From Nothophaeocryptopus gaeumannii (Eukaryota > Ascomycota > Dothideomycetes > Mycosphaerellales > Mycosphaerellaceae): a DNA stretch of 64,000 nt. The notes beneath the pieces are model-generated. The model made no database searches. It saw nothing but the letters and a program-made list of their open reading frames with translations, and was not told the DNA's origin. The stretch spans positions 310,001 through 374,000 of the forward strand of contig JASISA010000040.1 of the NCBI GenBank assembly GCA_031771865.1, in the 5' to 3' direction. Shown here in pieces: positions 1-10,078 of this stretch; the stretch's first letter is position 1; each line of letters begins with the position of its first letter. Made by a program: the position numbers and the translations under genes.

Positions 1-1
1 A

Positions 2-1411
2 CGCAAATACACCGTTGGGTCGTCTAGTAAGTGCAGCAAGAGCATTTGCTGCCGTCCTTACAATGCGACTTTCGCGGCTGGGAGTGAGTTGGCGAAGATG
101 TATCCTGCCCGACCGTTTGGCGAGTATAGTTGCGATTCTCCCGTCGAGCTGGAGGAAGCGCTGTACGATGCTATAGAAGAGCTCGTACCTAACCTGGCTT
201 TCGTGATTAGCACTGGCGATATGGTTGCGGGATGTGAATGGACGACGAGTCGGCATTCGGTGGTCGACGATCTTACTGATGTTTATGGTCGTATGAAGAA
301 GCGTTTGGGCCTCGTATTTCCAGCGATAGGCAATCACGACGCCAGTCCAGTCAACTCATTCCCACCTACCGACATGTCAACACCCTACGACGACACTTAC
401 GACTACATTCTCCATTCCGACCTCTGGCAAGACTGGGTGGGCGCCGAAGCCGCAGAATCTGTCCGGACCCGCCAAGCCGCGTACAGTACGACATATTCAA
501 CGTCACTTGGTCGTCTGCGCATCATCTCCCTAAACACCATGCTCTTGGAATCTGTAAACTGGTGGCTTTATCAACGTACCATGCCGCGCGATCCGAGCGA
601 TGTCTTCGCCTTCCTTGTTTCCAAACTCCAGGCCGCAGAGGATGCAGGCGAACCAGCCTGGATCATCGGCCACATCCCACCTGGTCGTCGAGACGCTCTT
701 TACGACTACTCTTCGTATTTCGATCAAATTGTTCAGAGGTATGAGGCAACGATTGTGGGAATTTTCTGGGGACATACACATCGTGATCAGTTTGAGATTA
801 GTTATGAGGATTATGGAAATCGGACGAGGGGGAGTGCGAATGCTGTTGGGTATATTGCGCCTAGCCTGACGCCTACGAGCGGAAATCCGAGTCTGAGGGT
901 TTACAATGTTGACCCGGTGTCGTTTGCGGTCCTGGATTATACCGTTTATGTTGCGAACCTTTCGGCGGTTGGGTATCATACTAGTGGACCAGTTCTTGAG
1001 AGGTATTATTCTGTCAAGTCAGCGTATGGGAGTTTGTTGAATCCTCCTGTCACTGATTTGAACTCAGAACTTACGCCTGCCTTCTGGCATGATGTGACGG
1101 TGCTTTTTGAGCAGGATGATGAGGTATCTCAGGCGTGGTACGCTCGAAAGCAAAGAGGTTGGGACATTACGAGATGCGACGGCGTATGCAAGACGACCGA
1201 GATCTGTCAGCTGAGAAGCTCGCAGTCGCAGTACGGTTGTCACAAGCCTCAGCCAGCTTTGAAAAGGAGAGACAACGCCGAGCACATGCCGCTGTTCAGC
1301 GGGATCGAGGATGACTGTAGTCATAGCAGAATGGTGGATGTTGTCCGTGCTATATTTAGAAGCCCTTGGAGCATGGAGGCAAAGATGCTAGATGCTGATT
1401 GGAGAGCGTGA
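2..1411 (+). CDS. acid sphingomyelinase-like phosphodiesterase, 5' truncated by the window edge
   Basis: Member of the calcineurin-like metallophosphoesterase superfamily, closest in pattern to secreted fungal acid sphingomyelinases, which hydrolyse sphingomyelin-type phosphodiesters. The frame is open from base 2 with no stop, and its first residues (YTVGSSSKCSKSICCRPY) match the segment that precedes the catalytic domain, so the start and signal peptide lie upstream of the window. Metallophosphoesterase motifs are in order: GDMV near base 220, GNHD near 330, GHIPPG near 665 and GHTHRDQF near 770. The C-terminal WDI..C.....C....EIC block with paired cysteines near 1160-1240 is typical of the family. 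The usual GDxVxH-type motif reads GDMVAG here, so its trailing His is absent. No intron is seen in this part. Confident in the superfamily; the substrate is inferred. Confidence 0.85.
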   Translation, partial: RKYTVGSSSKCSKSICCRPYNATFAAGSELAKMYPARPFGEYSCDSPVELEEALYDAIEELVPNLAFVISTGDMVAGCEWTTSRHSVVDDLTDVYGRMKKRLGLVFPAIGNHDASPVNSFPPTDMSTPYDDTYDYILHSDLWQDWVGAEAAESVRTRQAAYSTTYSTSLGRLRIISLNTMLLESVNWWLYQRTMPRDPSDVFAFLVSKLQAAEDAGEPAWIIGHIPPGRRDALYDYSSYFDQIVQRYEATIVGIFWGHTHRDQFEISYEDYGNRTRGSANAVGYIAPSLTPTSGNPSLRVYNVDPVSFAVLDYTVYVANLSAVGYHTSGPVLERYYSVKSAYGSLLNPPVTDLNSELTPAFWHDVTVLFEQDDEVSQAWYARKQRGWDITRCDGVCKTTEICQLRSSQSQYGCHKPQPALKRRDNAEHMPLFSGIEDDCSHSRMVDVVRAIFRSPWSMEAKMLDADWRA

Positions 1412-2850
1412 TCAGGTTGCAGAAAGCTGAGCATGCCGGCAACCCAAATCATTGAGTGGAGTGCTGTATCTCGCGGTGTCCTATCGATGCATTGTAATTG
1501 AAATCAGCAGTTCCTTTAGCATACGGGGGATATTGACGCCATAAGGTCATGCTCCCTTCCTTAGGGTTCAAAAGAATGAATGAATGTGGAGTAAGTACTC
1601 GAAGATCAGAGAGCGGTGGAAAGGTGTGTGGTCGGCCGCGGATTAAAGATTTTCCTATCGAAATGAAGTGAACGGAACCTTGACACGCTTCCGGACGACG
1701 ACTGCCGTGTTCGAAACGAAACGACAACCTGAAAAGACCGCGTTCTGTTCCCCTGCACCTCGCCCCCACCGCAGAACCGGTTCCAAGTGCCACAATTTCC
1801 TTCGTCACAGGCCGTGCGATCACACGATGGTATTGAGCAGCAGGAAACCAATTATTCGTCCCAGCAATTCCAACTCTTGCACGACACGACAGACTTCGTG
1901 AGGAGTAGGAACCGATGTGGACGGTTGCGCCACGATGCAAAATGTCACCGGGCCTGGACAGTGATGAGACTTCTTGGTCTCCAACCGGGATGTTTCCTGG
2001 CAGTACTCATCACGACCATGTCGACATTCGGAACTCGCGCGAGCTGCAACCGTGACGGGCATACTGCCCTGTCTCGAGCAGGAGAGTCGGCGCTACGCTC
2101 AGCTGTAGGCTTCGGGACCTTGTTCAATGGCGAGGAGAGAACGATTACTGGATATTCAGATGAGAGACTAGGAATACACCGCAACGTCAACGCGGGCACA
2201 GCATTCGCATCGCAAAACCAGCCCATGCCCCAGCAGGTCTCTACATGGGCTAATATGGTTCCACCTATGACCGTCTACTACAATGTCTATGGTAGTCGAG
2301 GTGACTCTTCACGGAAAGCCCTCCGCCGGGACCGTGACAAGAAAATCAAGAATGCACCTTCTACCTGTCCGCGTCTTTATTCGTCTGCCGAAAGCGGGAT
2401 TCTAGCTACCAGATGCCTTATATCGTGGCATTCTTCATTGGCGACGGAGTCTGCATGCTTCGAGTAATCGCATCTGGTCCTGCAACCCGCGTCTGGGTCT
2501 TCTGCGCCACCGCGTCTATAATAGCACATGCTAAATCTGGACCGCAGGTGTCTAAGAATCTAAATAGAGTACAACACAGCAACTTTTGCTAGCAATGCCA
2601 AGAGTGGAAATGCATCAACATCGTGAGCATGAGGTGGGCATTCTTTTCAGGACCGTCTCGAAGTAACAGTGCGCATAGATGACACATTATGAACGCCACA
2701 TGGTGAGACCGAGCATCGGCGCTTGGTGTACCACGACGTGGCGTTCCAGGATGGAGCAGACTTACGACAAATGGTTTTGTACACCTTGACCATTTGATTT
2801 TGGTCAATTGCAGATTGACAAGTAGCAAATGCAGACAACTTTTCTTACGA
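1412..2850. other. intergenic stretch without a confident gene
   Basis: About 1.4 kb between the phosphodiesterase and the GH16 relic. It holds several overlapping short open frames on both strands and no family motif I recognise. One frame with a possible signal peptide is listed separately. The exon carrying the signal peptide of the GH16 gene would be expected near the right end, but I could not place it. Confidence 0.5.
1964..2467 (+). CDS. possible small secreted protein, unrecognised
   Basis: An uninterrupted frame of 167 codons whose first ATG starts a short basic N-terminus followed by a hydrophobic run (FLAVLITTMSTFGTRA), which could be a signal peptide with cleavage after an Ala. 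The rest has few cysteines, no repeats and no recognised domain. Splice signals and homologues were not identified and overlapping frames on both strands are of similar length, so this may be chance. The frame is open further upstream to base 1787, but only the internal ATG gives a plausible leader. Confidence 0.2.
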   Translation: MRLLGLQPGCFLAVLITTMSTFGTRASCNRDGHTALSRAGESALRSAVGFGTLFNGEERTITGYSDERLGIHRNVNAGTAFASQNQPMPQQVSTWANMVPPMTVYYNVYGSRGDSSRKALRRDRDKKIKNAPSTCPRLYSSAESGILATRCLISWHSSLATESACFE

Positions 2851-3782
2851 ATGGCGTCGGACCTTCAAGACTGCGACTATGGCTTCATCGACGCCGAAGA
2901 CCCAACCAAGAGCACATTCACCAGCCTGCTCGTCGTCAACTTCACCTCCGCCGCAAGCAAACAGCTCGAGAATCACTTCGTGACCGCAACTTATAAGGTC
3001 GACCAAGCTGATGCTCATACATTCGAGATTATTCTGCGGATCAAGATCAAGATACCGAGACGGGCCTTTCTCTTACAGTCTCGCCTCCATCGAGCTCAAA
3101 ACACATACTATGCGCCCAGATCTTGACTTGCGATGTTTCATTCTTCTACGGCTCGTATCGTGCACGATTGCAAGTCTCAGATGTTCCTGAAACGGTGGCA
3201 GCTTTGTACAGCTACATGAACGACGACTCAGAAGTCGACATTGAGTACCTCAGCGCGTGGCAAGATTTAACGTTGCTGTACACTGTTAAGCCGCAGACTT
3301 ACTCGGCCAATAGAAACCCAGATCACAGCATCTATCAGCAGCAAGTGTGGTAGGATCAAGCAGTCCCTTTCAACCAAGATTTCCACGAATGGTCCTTCAT
3401 TTGGCTGCCGGACATCGTCCGGTTTGGCCTCGATGGAAACTACTCGAGAAACATAACCACCAACGTTCCGCAGCAGCCTGGTCGGATTGCCTTGAATCAC
3501 AGGTCGAATGGGGATACGAAGTACTCGCTTGGGCCGCCGGAGCAAAACGCTACTTTCACGGTATCGTTCTTTCAAGCTGTGTACAACAGCACAAATGCCA
3601 CTGCGCTCGCGTGCAAAAGCGCAGCAGCGTCGTGTATCATTGACGATGGAGTTATCGTGGACAACGTCGTTGCCGCTCCAACCGCCACCACTACAGGCAT
3701 TGACATGGGCACCACGGCATCGCCGATAAGCCACTTTAATGTGGCCGACACCGTAGGCCGACAATACCTGGCTGGTTGCTGA
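2851..3782 (+). pseudogene. broken GH16 (concanavalin-like) glucanase-type protein
   Basis: The reading resembles secreted fungal GH16 proteins that act on beta-glucans of the cell wall. The N-terminal part (DCDYGFIDAEDPT, then TSLLVVNFTSA) is in one frame up to about base 3012. The rest continues in another frame from SYIRDYSADQ onward. The catalytic ExDxE pattern is intact in SEVDIEYL near 3232. Beyond it come FHEWSFIWLPDIVRFGLDGNYSR and the NH.SNGD..YS.GPP..NATFTVSFF block typical of the fold's last strands. Two lesions are visible: a frameshift near 3013 and an in-frame TAG at 3351-3353 after QQQVW. The signal peptide exon is not seen. It converges on the GT2 relic, with little space between them. 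Family is fairly certain; loss of function is inferred from the two breaks. Confidence 0.75.
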
Positions 3783-4164
3783 TGATATGGACCCTGTTTA
3801 TGTTGGCAGGCTGAGAGTGTGCAATACTCTGAAGCATGGAAGTTGGCTGCATATGCATACGAAGGAGCGGCACTAGGCTTATATTTCCTCTGTGCACATC
3901 GAATTGCATTCCATCTTGAGCTGGGGGATGCCAATCTATATTTGAAGCTCGTACCAGCCCGGCTTCATCAGGCCGCAACGCCAGAAGCTGGAGTTGATCG
4001 ATCACTTCTCATATTCGAATCCTGTGCTCTTCACAGAACAGCGAATTGCTCGAGGTTGTTACATGGGTTTCTTGGAGCAAGCATTTCGATTCTATCAAAG
4101 TCGGCAGAAGAAACATGAGATCGGAGAGCTGGGCCATTATATCTTGTCGACCAACCCCAATCCG
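3783..4164 (+). other. coding-like remnant between GH16 and GT2
   Basis: About 380 bp after the GH16 stop in which frames of 80-100 residues stay open in two phases on the + strand. One reads RIARGCYMGFLEQAFRF near 4040. I do not recognise it. It may be the decayed tail of the GH16 gene, another small relic, or chance. Confidence 0.2.
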
Positions 4165-5781
4165 TTAAAGCAGACTAGCGGCCTTGGATGGAATCTTCAC
4201 GCCATGCGATACATCTTGAACGGAAGTAGCGGGCGTCATCTCGGCACTGATACTCTGAACACTGACAAGCTTCTCTTTGCCTGAGGCCTTAAGCGTAGGG
4301 GAAGGCTTCTCGGGGAGCGCTGAGTCGTCAACCAAGCAGACAACGGAGTCTTGTGCACCGCTGTGCTTTCTCTGCGTTATTTTCCGAATCCACTCCTTGA
4401 GTCCGCCTAGCATCGAGCGATCCCAGTAGTGACATACCGACACAAGAAGTGCGACCACTCGAATGAAAAGGGAAGGTGCATTGTCGAACATCTTATAGAT
4501 GAAGAAGCCAATCCCGACGAAGATGGCCAGGTACCAGATGACCAGATGGCCGACATGAAATGAGCGCTGCAAGAGTGCATGCCATCGCCTCCGCTCAGCA
4601 GAAGATCGCGCCGAGATTCCGAATCCTGTTGCATTCATGGTGAAGAGCGCCCAGATTTTGAATGTAAGCAAGCCGAAGAAGTAGATGAAGCCGTAACATG
4701 CAAAGAGGAGCAGCCATGGATCCCAACAAATGAATAATGCCACAAGAGACTTGAACAGCGCGATTCCGAACATGGTGACGAGCTTGATCAAAGGTCTTCA
4801 ATTGTTGGCGTCCGAAGCGTCGAATATGAGGTGGAAGGCAGTGGCGACTAGGATGAATGGGTACAGTATCTGGGTAGTCATCTTCATCAACATCCAGGGA
4901 GACTGGTATGCAAAACTGGCCGGAAACCAAGACGCCTCTCTGAAGAAGGACTTGCTCCATCTGGTCTGCTGAGCGACCCATCGCACAAATGTGGTAGGAG
5001 ACTCGCTGTTGCACCAAGTACGATGAGTGTACCGAGTCTTGAGGCCATGAGCCAACAGCTGGTTCGTCATGTGACGATCATCTCCAAATGTCGTCGACTT
5101 GCCGCCGAAGGTCTGCATTATTCCACGGGCCAAGAATGGTGTCCAGATCCGAGGAGCGATGCATGCTCATGGGACCAGGGAGGAATCCAACGCAGCGCCA
5201 CATTGATTGACATGCCCGCTCGATGTTGAAGGCAAACCAATATCGCGCTGCGCACAATCGAGTGAGTAGTCCTTCTGCGCGACTCCAGATTTTGACGTCG
5301 GCTGTGACACCGCCGGTCTCTAGTGAAGAGCGTGGGAGTGTCAGCATCTCGTCCAATCGCAATCCTGCACCAGGGTATCTCAATCTGTCGTGAAGATTGC
5401 GTCCCTGGTTCGTAGGGCATACAGGCTCATGGCTGTGGCTGTGAACATGGCTGTCCGCTCGTGGCCATGTGGTTGACTGAAGCAGACAGCATCGAGGTTG
5501 CGAATCTGCCACTTCTCATCCCATTCTCGCACCTGGTCGATCACCGCCTAATTAGCTAGCGAGAGCGTCAATGGATGCCCAGGGCGACTGCGACCACTGA
5601 ACCAGTAACAGAACTTGACCATGAAGTTTCGGTCGTCGACTGGGATTTTTTCGAGGTACGTATCCCGGTGCAGGTCGGATAGCAAGGTCGAAAGATCGAT
5701 GAGCGGTGCGTTGTAAGAGCTGACACCATGGCATAGGCGCTGGAGCCGCAACCGACATCTCAATGTTCGAAACCGCCGCAA
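4165..5781 (-). pseudogene. broken GT2 polysaccharide (hyaluronan/Cps1-like) synthase
   Basis: Reads as a membrane glycosyltransferase family 2 protein of the fungal capsule/hyaluronan-synthase-like group, which polymerises sugars at the plasma membrane. In minus-strand order: IPVDDRNFMVKFCYWFSGR; a DxD-type site reading TTD-stop-DT; GGVTADVKIW; RYWFAFNIERACQSMWR; TFGDDRHMTNQLL; the QQTRW acceptor motif in VAQQTRWSKSFFRE; then several hydrophobic membrane spans and a basic tail. Lesions: TAG at 5548-5550, TGA at 5380-5382 inside the DxD motif, a frameshift between about 5380 and 5320, a one-base excess at about 5120 (W-I-M-Q reads GGAATAATG), and TGA at 4798-4800. The frame of the first and last parts agrees, so the two shifts cancel. 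An orthologous type of enzyme is needed for hyphal growth in some Dothideomycetes (family knowledge). Clearly non-functional as read. Confidence 0.85.
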
Positions 5782-6466
5782 GATCGGTAGCCTTGGCAGC
5801 CAAGCCAGGAGCAGTAGATTGTCGAAAACAGCATCGTGCCATGCCGCACGTATGAGGTGGTGTATGAGATCGTGAGTGTGCGTCCTATGTCCGTCGAAGG
5901 TTTAATGGCTGATCACAAGCAGTTGCAATATCATCGCCCTGGGGTGCCATTTAAGGTCCTTTCGAGATCGTCATCTTCGCGATATATATGAATCGAACAT
6001 CGCATGAGCATCGCGTCCGCAGCCGAGGAGGTATGCAAAAGGATTAGAACTATTATCAAGTATTAGGTATGCTCAATGGGGTGATGATGCGATGTGAGGG
6101 ATGAGCAGAGAGAAGGCGAGAAGGCGACGTGATGTTTGGGAGAGCACAGACCATCTAAAGAGCTAGATCGGATTGGGAAAGCTGGACTTGGCGCACATCA
6201 CGTCCTTGCGTGCTGACTTCACCGTCCTTTCCATCAACAACGTCGTCGAATGAGCCAATTGAACGAGATGAATCACGCCGAGGTGCTTTGGTTATACTAT
6301 GCTGCGCACAAAGCACGCACAAGCCGCGCCCTGGGTGGCATGAGCATCAATCCTTCTCAATTGACTAATAGCCCTTCTGAAGGATTCAGTCGGAAAGGTA
6401 GGAAAGTCTAGCTGACTGACCGAGTCGGGTTTACGATGCGAGTCCGAGCGATATACCTACTTCACT
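5782..6466. promoter_or_regulatory. upstream region of the adenylate-forming gene
   Basis: Roughly 680 bp with no coding pattern. It should hold the promoter of the gene starting at 6467 and any N-terminal remains of the GT2 relic. I see no clear TATA box or repeated element. Confidence 0.35.
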
Positions 6467-8260
6467 ATGGCCACCCGAGCCCGTCAGACTGTTCCCTCCA
6501 TCTCACAGGCTCCGACCATGGCTTCTGCTATCTTCACGGAAGGCGCTGAACAACCACCAGTACAGTCGAGCATCCCGAAGCAACTTCTGCCGAACATCGT
6601 AGACGGACTAGCCCAGACAAAGCCGCATCGCGACTTTGCACTAATTGCCAAGTCATACACGTCTTATGATGCCGGCTATCGCAGGGTGACATATCGGGAG
6701 TTGGCAAACGCCATTAATGGAGCAGCATGGTTCATCACCGAACGGCTCGGCAAAGGAGCAAAGTCTCAGGTGCTCGCATACGTTGGAGCAAACGATATTG
6801 GCTATCCGATTTTCATTCTAGGAGCAGTCAAAGCTGGCCATACTATCATCTCGCTGTCTCCCCGCAACACCAAGGACGATCATGCTGCTCTACTGGGCTT
6901 GACATCCTGCGACCACCTCTTGACCACGCCACCACCATACCCAACGACCGTTCATACCATTCTCGAAGGAATAGGGGAAGGAAAGAAGCCCCAGATCATT
7001 GAAGTTCCGTCTGTCTTCGAGCTTTTGGAAAAGCAGTATAGGCATTTCCCATACCCAAAGACATTTGCAGCCGCAAAGGACGAGCCACTGGTGATCGTGC
7101 ACACATCTGGCACGACAGGAACCCCCAAGCTAATCACCTATACCCACGCCTTTGCGGCTGCCTATACCGCTTGGTCAGCTGAGCCACCACCGCCGGGATA
7201 TGACAACACCATCAACCTTGCGCACAACCGTCGCATCTTTACGCCCTTCCCTTTCTTTCACTCTGGAGCAATGTTCATAACTCTCATGGACTCTCTCGTC
7301 AACGGCTGGGCGAATGTCACTCCTCTCGCAGGAGTCCCACCGTCAGCTCACGGTATCGTCGAAGCCCTCAAACACGTCCAAGTCGACAGTCTCTCCCTTC
7401 CCGCCCCTTTCGCTGAACAACTCTCCAAAGTCCCCAAGATGATCGACGCCGTCACAGAATCTGCTACGCTAATGTCCTTCGGAGGCGGAGACGTCAGTGA
7501 AGCCTGCGTCCAAGCCTTCCTTGAACGGGGCGTACAAGTGGCGGGTTTCATCGGATCGACCGAGACGTCTACGTTTCCCACCATTCGTCCGCTGGAGGGT
7601 CTGGAACCGGGGGATTTGAAGTATCTCCAGCCGCACCCCGTGGCAAACATACAATTCCAGGAGACGGGGATTGACGAGATGTTTGAGGCGGTGATTGTGA
7701 AGAATGAGGATGAACGTATCATACAGCCGATTTTCACCATCTTCAAAGAGCTTAAGGAGTATCGGACGAAAGATCTGTTTTCGCCTCATCCGAGGAAGGA
7801 GGGTATGTGGCTCTATCGAGGCAGAGCAGACGATTATATCAATACGGCGGCTGCGGTGATGTGTAATCCCATTCGCCTAGAACAGCAAATCTCCCGTCTC
7901 CCAGAAGTGGCTGCGGTGTTGATGGTCGGGACGGGGAGGTATCAGATGTCTCTGATCGTCGAGCCGACAGACTCAAACCTACACCGGGACGCTTTTGTGG
8001 AGGAAATATGGCCTACAATCGAAGAAGCGAATCAGATGGTACCGTCAGACTGCCAAATTGCGAGGAGTCATATTTTAGTGACAGATCCTGATACTCCGTT
8101 GAGGAGGGCTGGAAAGGGGACTGTACAGAGGGCGCCGAGTCTGGACGTGTACAAAGAGAAGATTGATGAGTTGTATGAGAGGGAAGGCGATGGGAAGGTG
8201 GATAAAGATGGGAACGTCGTTCCTTGGAGGGTGCATATGGATATGAGTGCTAAATCCTAG
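6467..8260 (+). CDS. stand-alone adenylate-forming enzyme (AMP-binding domain)
   Basis: Intronless 597-residue protein of the ANL superfamily (acyl-CoA synthetase / NRPS adenylation type), which activates a carboxylic acid with ATP. The P-loop core A3 motif HTSGTTGTPK is at about residues 212-221. FTPFPFFHSGA follows near 260, GFIGSTETSTFP near 358 (A5 position), YRGRADDYINTA near 449 (A7/A8 position), and the C-terminal lysine motif RRAGKGTVQR near 545. The sequence resembles the adenylation part of fungal NRPS-like enzymes (A-T-TE/reductase), but it ends without a carrier, reductase or thioesterase domain. The first ATG at 6467 is chosen; a second at 6518 is possible. Next to it on the other strand is an MDR oxidoreductase, so a joint metabolic role is possible but unproven. 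Substrate unknown. Confidence 0.85.
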   Translation: MATRARQTVPSISQAPTMASAIFTEGAEQPPVQSSIPKQLLPNIVDGLAQTKPHRDFALIAKSYTSYDAGYRRVTYRELANAINGAAWFITERLGKGAKSQVLAYVGANDIGYPIFILGAVKAGHTIISLSPRNTKDDHAALLGLTSCDHLLTTPPPYPTTVHTILEGIGEGKKPQIIEVPSVFELLEKQYRHFPYPKTFAAAKDEPLVIVHTSGTTGTPKLITYTHAFAAAYTAWSAEPPPPGYDNTINLAHNRRIFTPFPFFHSGAMFITLMDSLVNGWANVTPLAGVPPSAHGIVEALKHVQVDSLSLPAPFAEQLSKVPKMIDAVTESATLMSFGGGDVSEACVQAFLERGVQVAGFIGSTETSTFPTIRPLEGLEPGDLKYLQPHPVANIQFQETGIDEMFEAVIVKNEDERIIQPIFTIFKELKEYRTKDLFSPHPRKEGMWLYRGRADDYINTAAAVMCNPIRLEQQISRLPEVAAVLMVGTGRYQMSLIVEPTDSNLHRDAFVEEIWPTIEEANQMVPSDCQIARSHILVTDPDTPLRRAGKGTVQRAPSLDVYKEKIDELYEREGDGKVDKDGNVVPWRVHMDMSAKS

Positions 8261-8485
8261 ACAGAGAGAGATAGAGAGAGAGATTGTGTATCCTACATTC
8301 TATGTCGTTGAGAGCCTTCTCCAAACCAATTGTCATCAATCGAGCCGCAACACCTTCACAGACCAGCCCAAGAATCCGGCAGCAGAAATTCTCAAAAGCA
8401 TTGGATTATTGTGACCGCATTTAAGAGGAGGTCGTTCTCCCTTTGCGATTCTACCTCTAGTGGCCTAAGCTATTCTCAAAACTGC
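8261..8485. other. short convergent spacer with GA-rich tract
   Basis: The 3' ends of the adenylate-forming gene and the MDR gene face each other across about 225 bp. It starts with a low-complexity (AG)n stretch at about 8262-8284. No terminator motif is assignable by eye. Confidence 0.4.
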
Positions 8486-9520
8486 TCATTGAATATCGTC
8501 ACCAATCTCCAATCCAATCTTGCCGATCGCTTTCCCACTCTCCAGCTTCTCGTGTGCCTTGATGAGATTTTGTACACTCAGCACAGTCCTCTCGGTCTCA
8601 ACGCTAGTCAAGGTACCATTATCGTAGAGCACAGCGGCCCTCCTAAGTATCTCGCCTTGCGATTCAAGCTCATACTGCTTGACACCTTTGCTCAGCATCA
8701 ATTCCCAATGAAAAGAAAGCTGCTTCATGAATGCTTCTGGATTATGCATTCCTTCCAATTTATCCGCAATCTCGACAATGGATCCGATCTTGGCTTTCGG
8801 GTTCGCAATGTCTACCGCGATTGGCATATAAGAGTTGGTGTCGTAACAGATGAAAATGTAATCGACGCCTTCAACACCGACTTTGGCCTTTAGTTGTGGT
8901 GCGAGATCCTCCCGATGGGAGATGACGTGCGTCGCACCGTTCTTCTCTGCGTGTTTGATTGTTTCCGGTCTCGAAGCAGTGACGATGACTTTGCCGAGCT
9001 TGAAGACTCTGCGAGCGAGTTGAGTGGCGACAGAGCCGACACCGCCTGCGCCGTTGATGATGATGATCGATTTGTTCTTTTGCGTTCCGGAAGGGTCGTC
9101 TTGGAAGAGGTTGAACTGTTCCTCGAGAAGCTCCCAAGCTGTCAATGTGACCAATGGGACGCAAGCTGATGCTACCCAATCGAGCTTCTTCGGTTTCAAC
9201 GCTGCGAGGCGGTAGTCGATGAGACCGTACTGAGCGGTAGATCCCGGACGTCCGAGCACGCCGGAGTAGTAGACTTCGTCGCCGGATTTGAATCCGGACA
9301 CTGAGCTGCCGACTGCTTCGATAACACCGGAAGCATCATACCCGGTAATGTCGGAGGCTGGGAACTTCCCTTGTCTGATCTTGGTGTCGACCGGGTTCAC
9401 AGCGCATGCCTTGAGCTTGACCAGCAGGTCCGTAGGCTCAGGCTTTGGCTTGTCGATGGTTTTGAGAGCTAGGGTCTCTAGACCGCCTGGCTTGCTGAAG
9501 TGGATTGCTTTGATTGACAT
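8486..9520 (-). CDS. zinc-type alcohol dehydrogenase / quinone oxidoreductase (MDR family)
   Basis: 344-residue medium-chain dehydrogenase/reductase that uses NAD(P)H. The N-terminal GroES-like half contains VNPVDTKIRQG (residues 42-51), GYDASGVIEAVGS and GDEVYYSG. The Rossmann half has the nucleotide-binding GAGGVG at 157-162. The catalytic and structural zinc cysteines of classical alcohol dehydrogenases are absent, which fits the zinc-binding-alcohol-dehydrogenase-like quinone oxidoreductase group. The start is taken at the ATG giving MSIKAIHF, the usual N-terminus of this group; the upstream in-frame ATG at 9556 would add 12 unlikely residues. Intronless and intact. Convergent with the adenylate-forming gene. 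Confidence 0.9.
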   Translation of the reverse strand: MSIKAIHFSKPGGLETLALKTIDKPKPEPTDLLVKLKACAVNPVDTKIRQGKFPASDITGYDASGVIEAVGSSVSGFKSGDEVYYSGVLGRPGSTAQYGLIDYRLAALKPKKLDWVASACVPLVTLTAWELLEEQFNLFQDDPSGTQKNKSIIIINGAGGVGSVATQLARRVFKLGKVIVTASRPETIKHAEKNGATHVISHREDLAPQLKAKVGVEGVDYIFICYDTNSYMPIAVDIANPKAKIGSIVEIADKLEGMHNPEAFMKQLSFHWELMLSKGVKQYELESQGEILRRAAVLYDNGTLTSVETERTVLSVQNLIKAHEKLESGKAIGKIGLEIGDDIQ

Positions 9521-10078
9521 GTCTGTTGCTTTTCGAGATGGGTGTCGTGCTGGCAATTGCTATCTTCAGTGAGGAAGTCAATGGATATCTTGAGGATACA
9601 CGGGGAAGCCTGGTCTTGTTGACGTCAGAGCAGAGGTTCTCGATCTTTGCATCTCGCCATACTTTCCACGAGCTCCCGTCTGGAGCTGGTGTTGCCATCT
9701 CTTCCGCTGGCCACTGTGCAGACACGTCACGGGTCCATGAGCGAGATTCGAACGTATGTGCGGCTCCGGTCAGTGATGATAAGAAGTCCAAGGGATTTCG
9801 GGATCAAAATGAGGTCCACCATCATCGCCTTGCAGGTGATGGTGAGAGTTCTTAGGTGTCGTCCTTGTGAGCCTGAGGTCAGAAACTGGCGTTGTCGGCT
9901 GATCCCTGCAGAAGCCACGAGGCTTGGCACTCGCGCCGTGTCGGGTCACGCCTTCCGATGTCGTCCGGGATGATGATCGGCATGCACACCAGCATGCTCA
10001 CTCACCCTCGTTCGACAAGGTGACGAGGTGCTACATGGCGCAAGGTGACATTCTTGTAGTGCCGAAAGCAGTCTGAAG
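9521..10078. promoter_or_regulatory. divergent promoter region between the MDR and ZIP genes
   Basis: About 560 bp separating two divergent genes, so it probably carries both promoters. Short frames on both strands show no family signal. No zinc-response element could be assigned with confidence. Confidence 0.4.

Noticed and set aside
530..979. 149-residue minus-strand frame in the phosphodiesterase gene
   Set aside because: Antisense shadow of a conserved catalytic domain.
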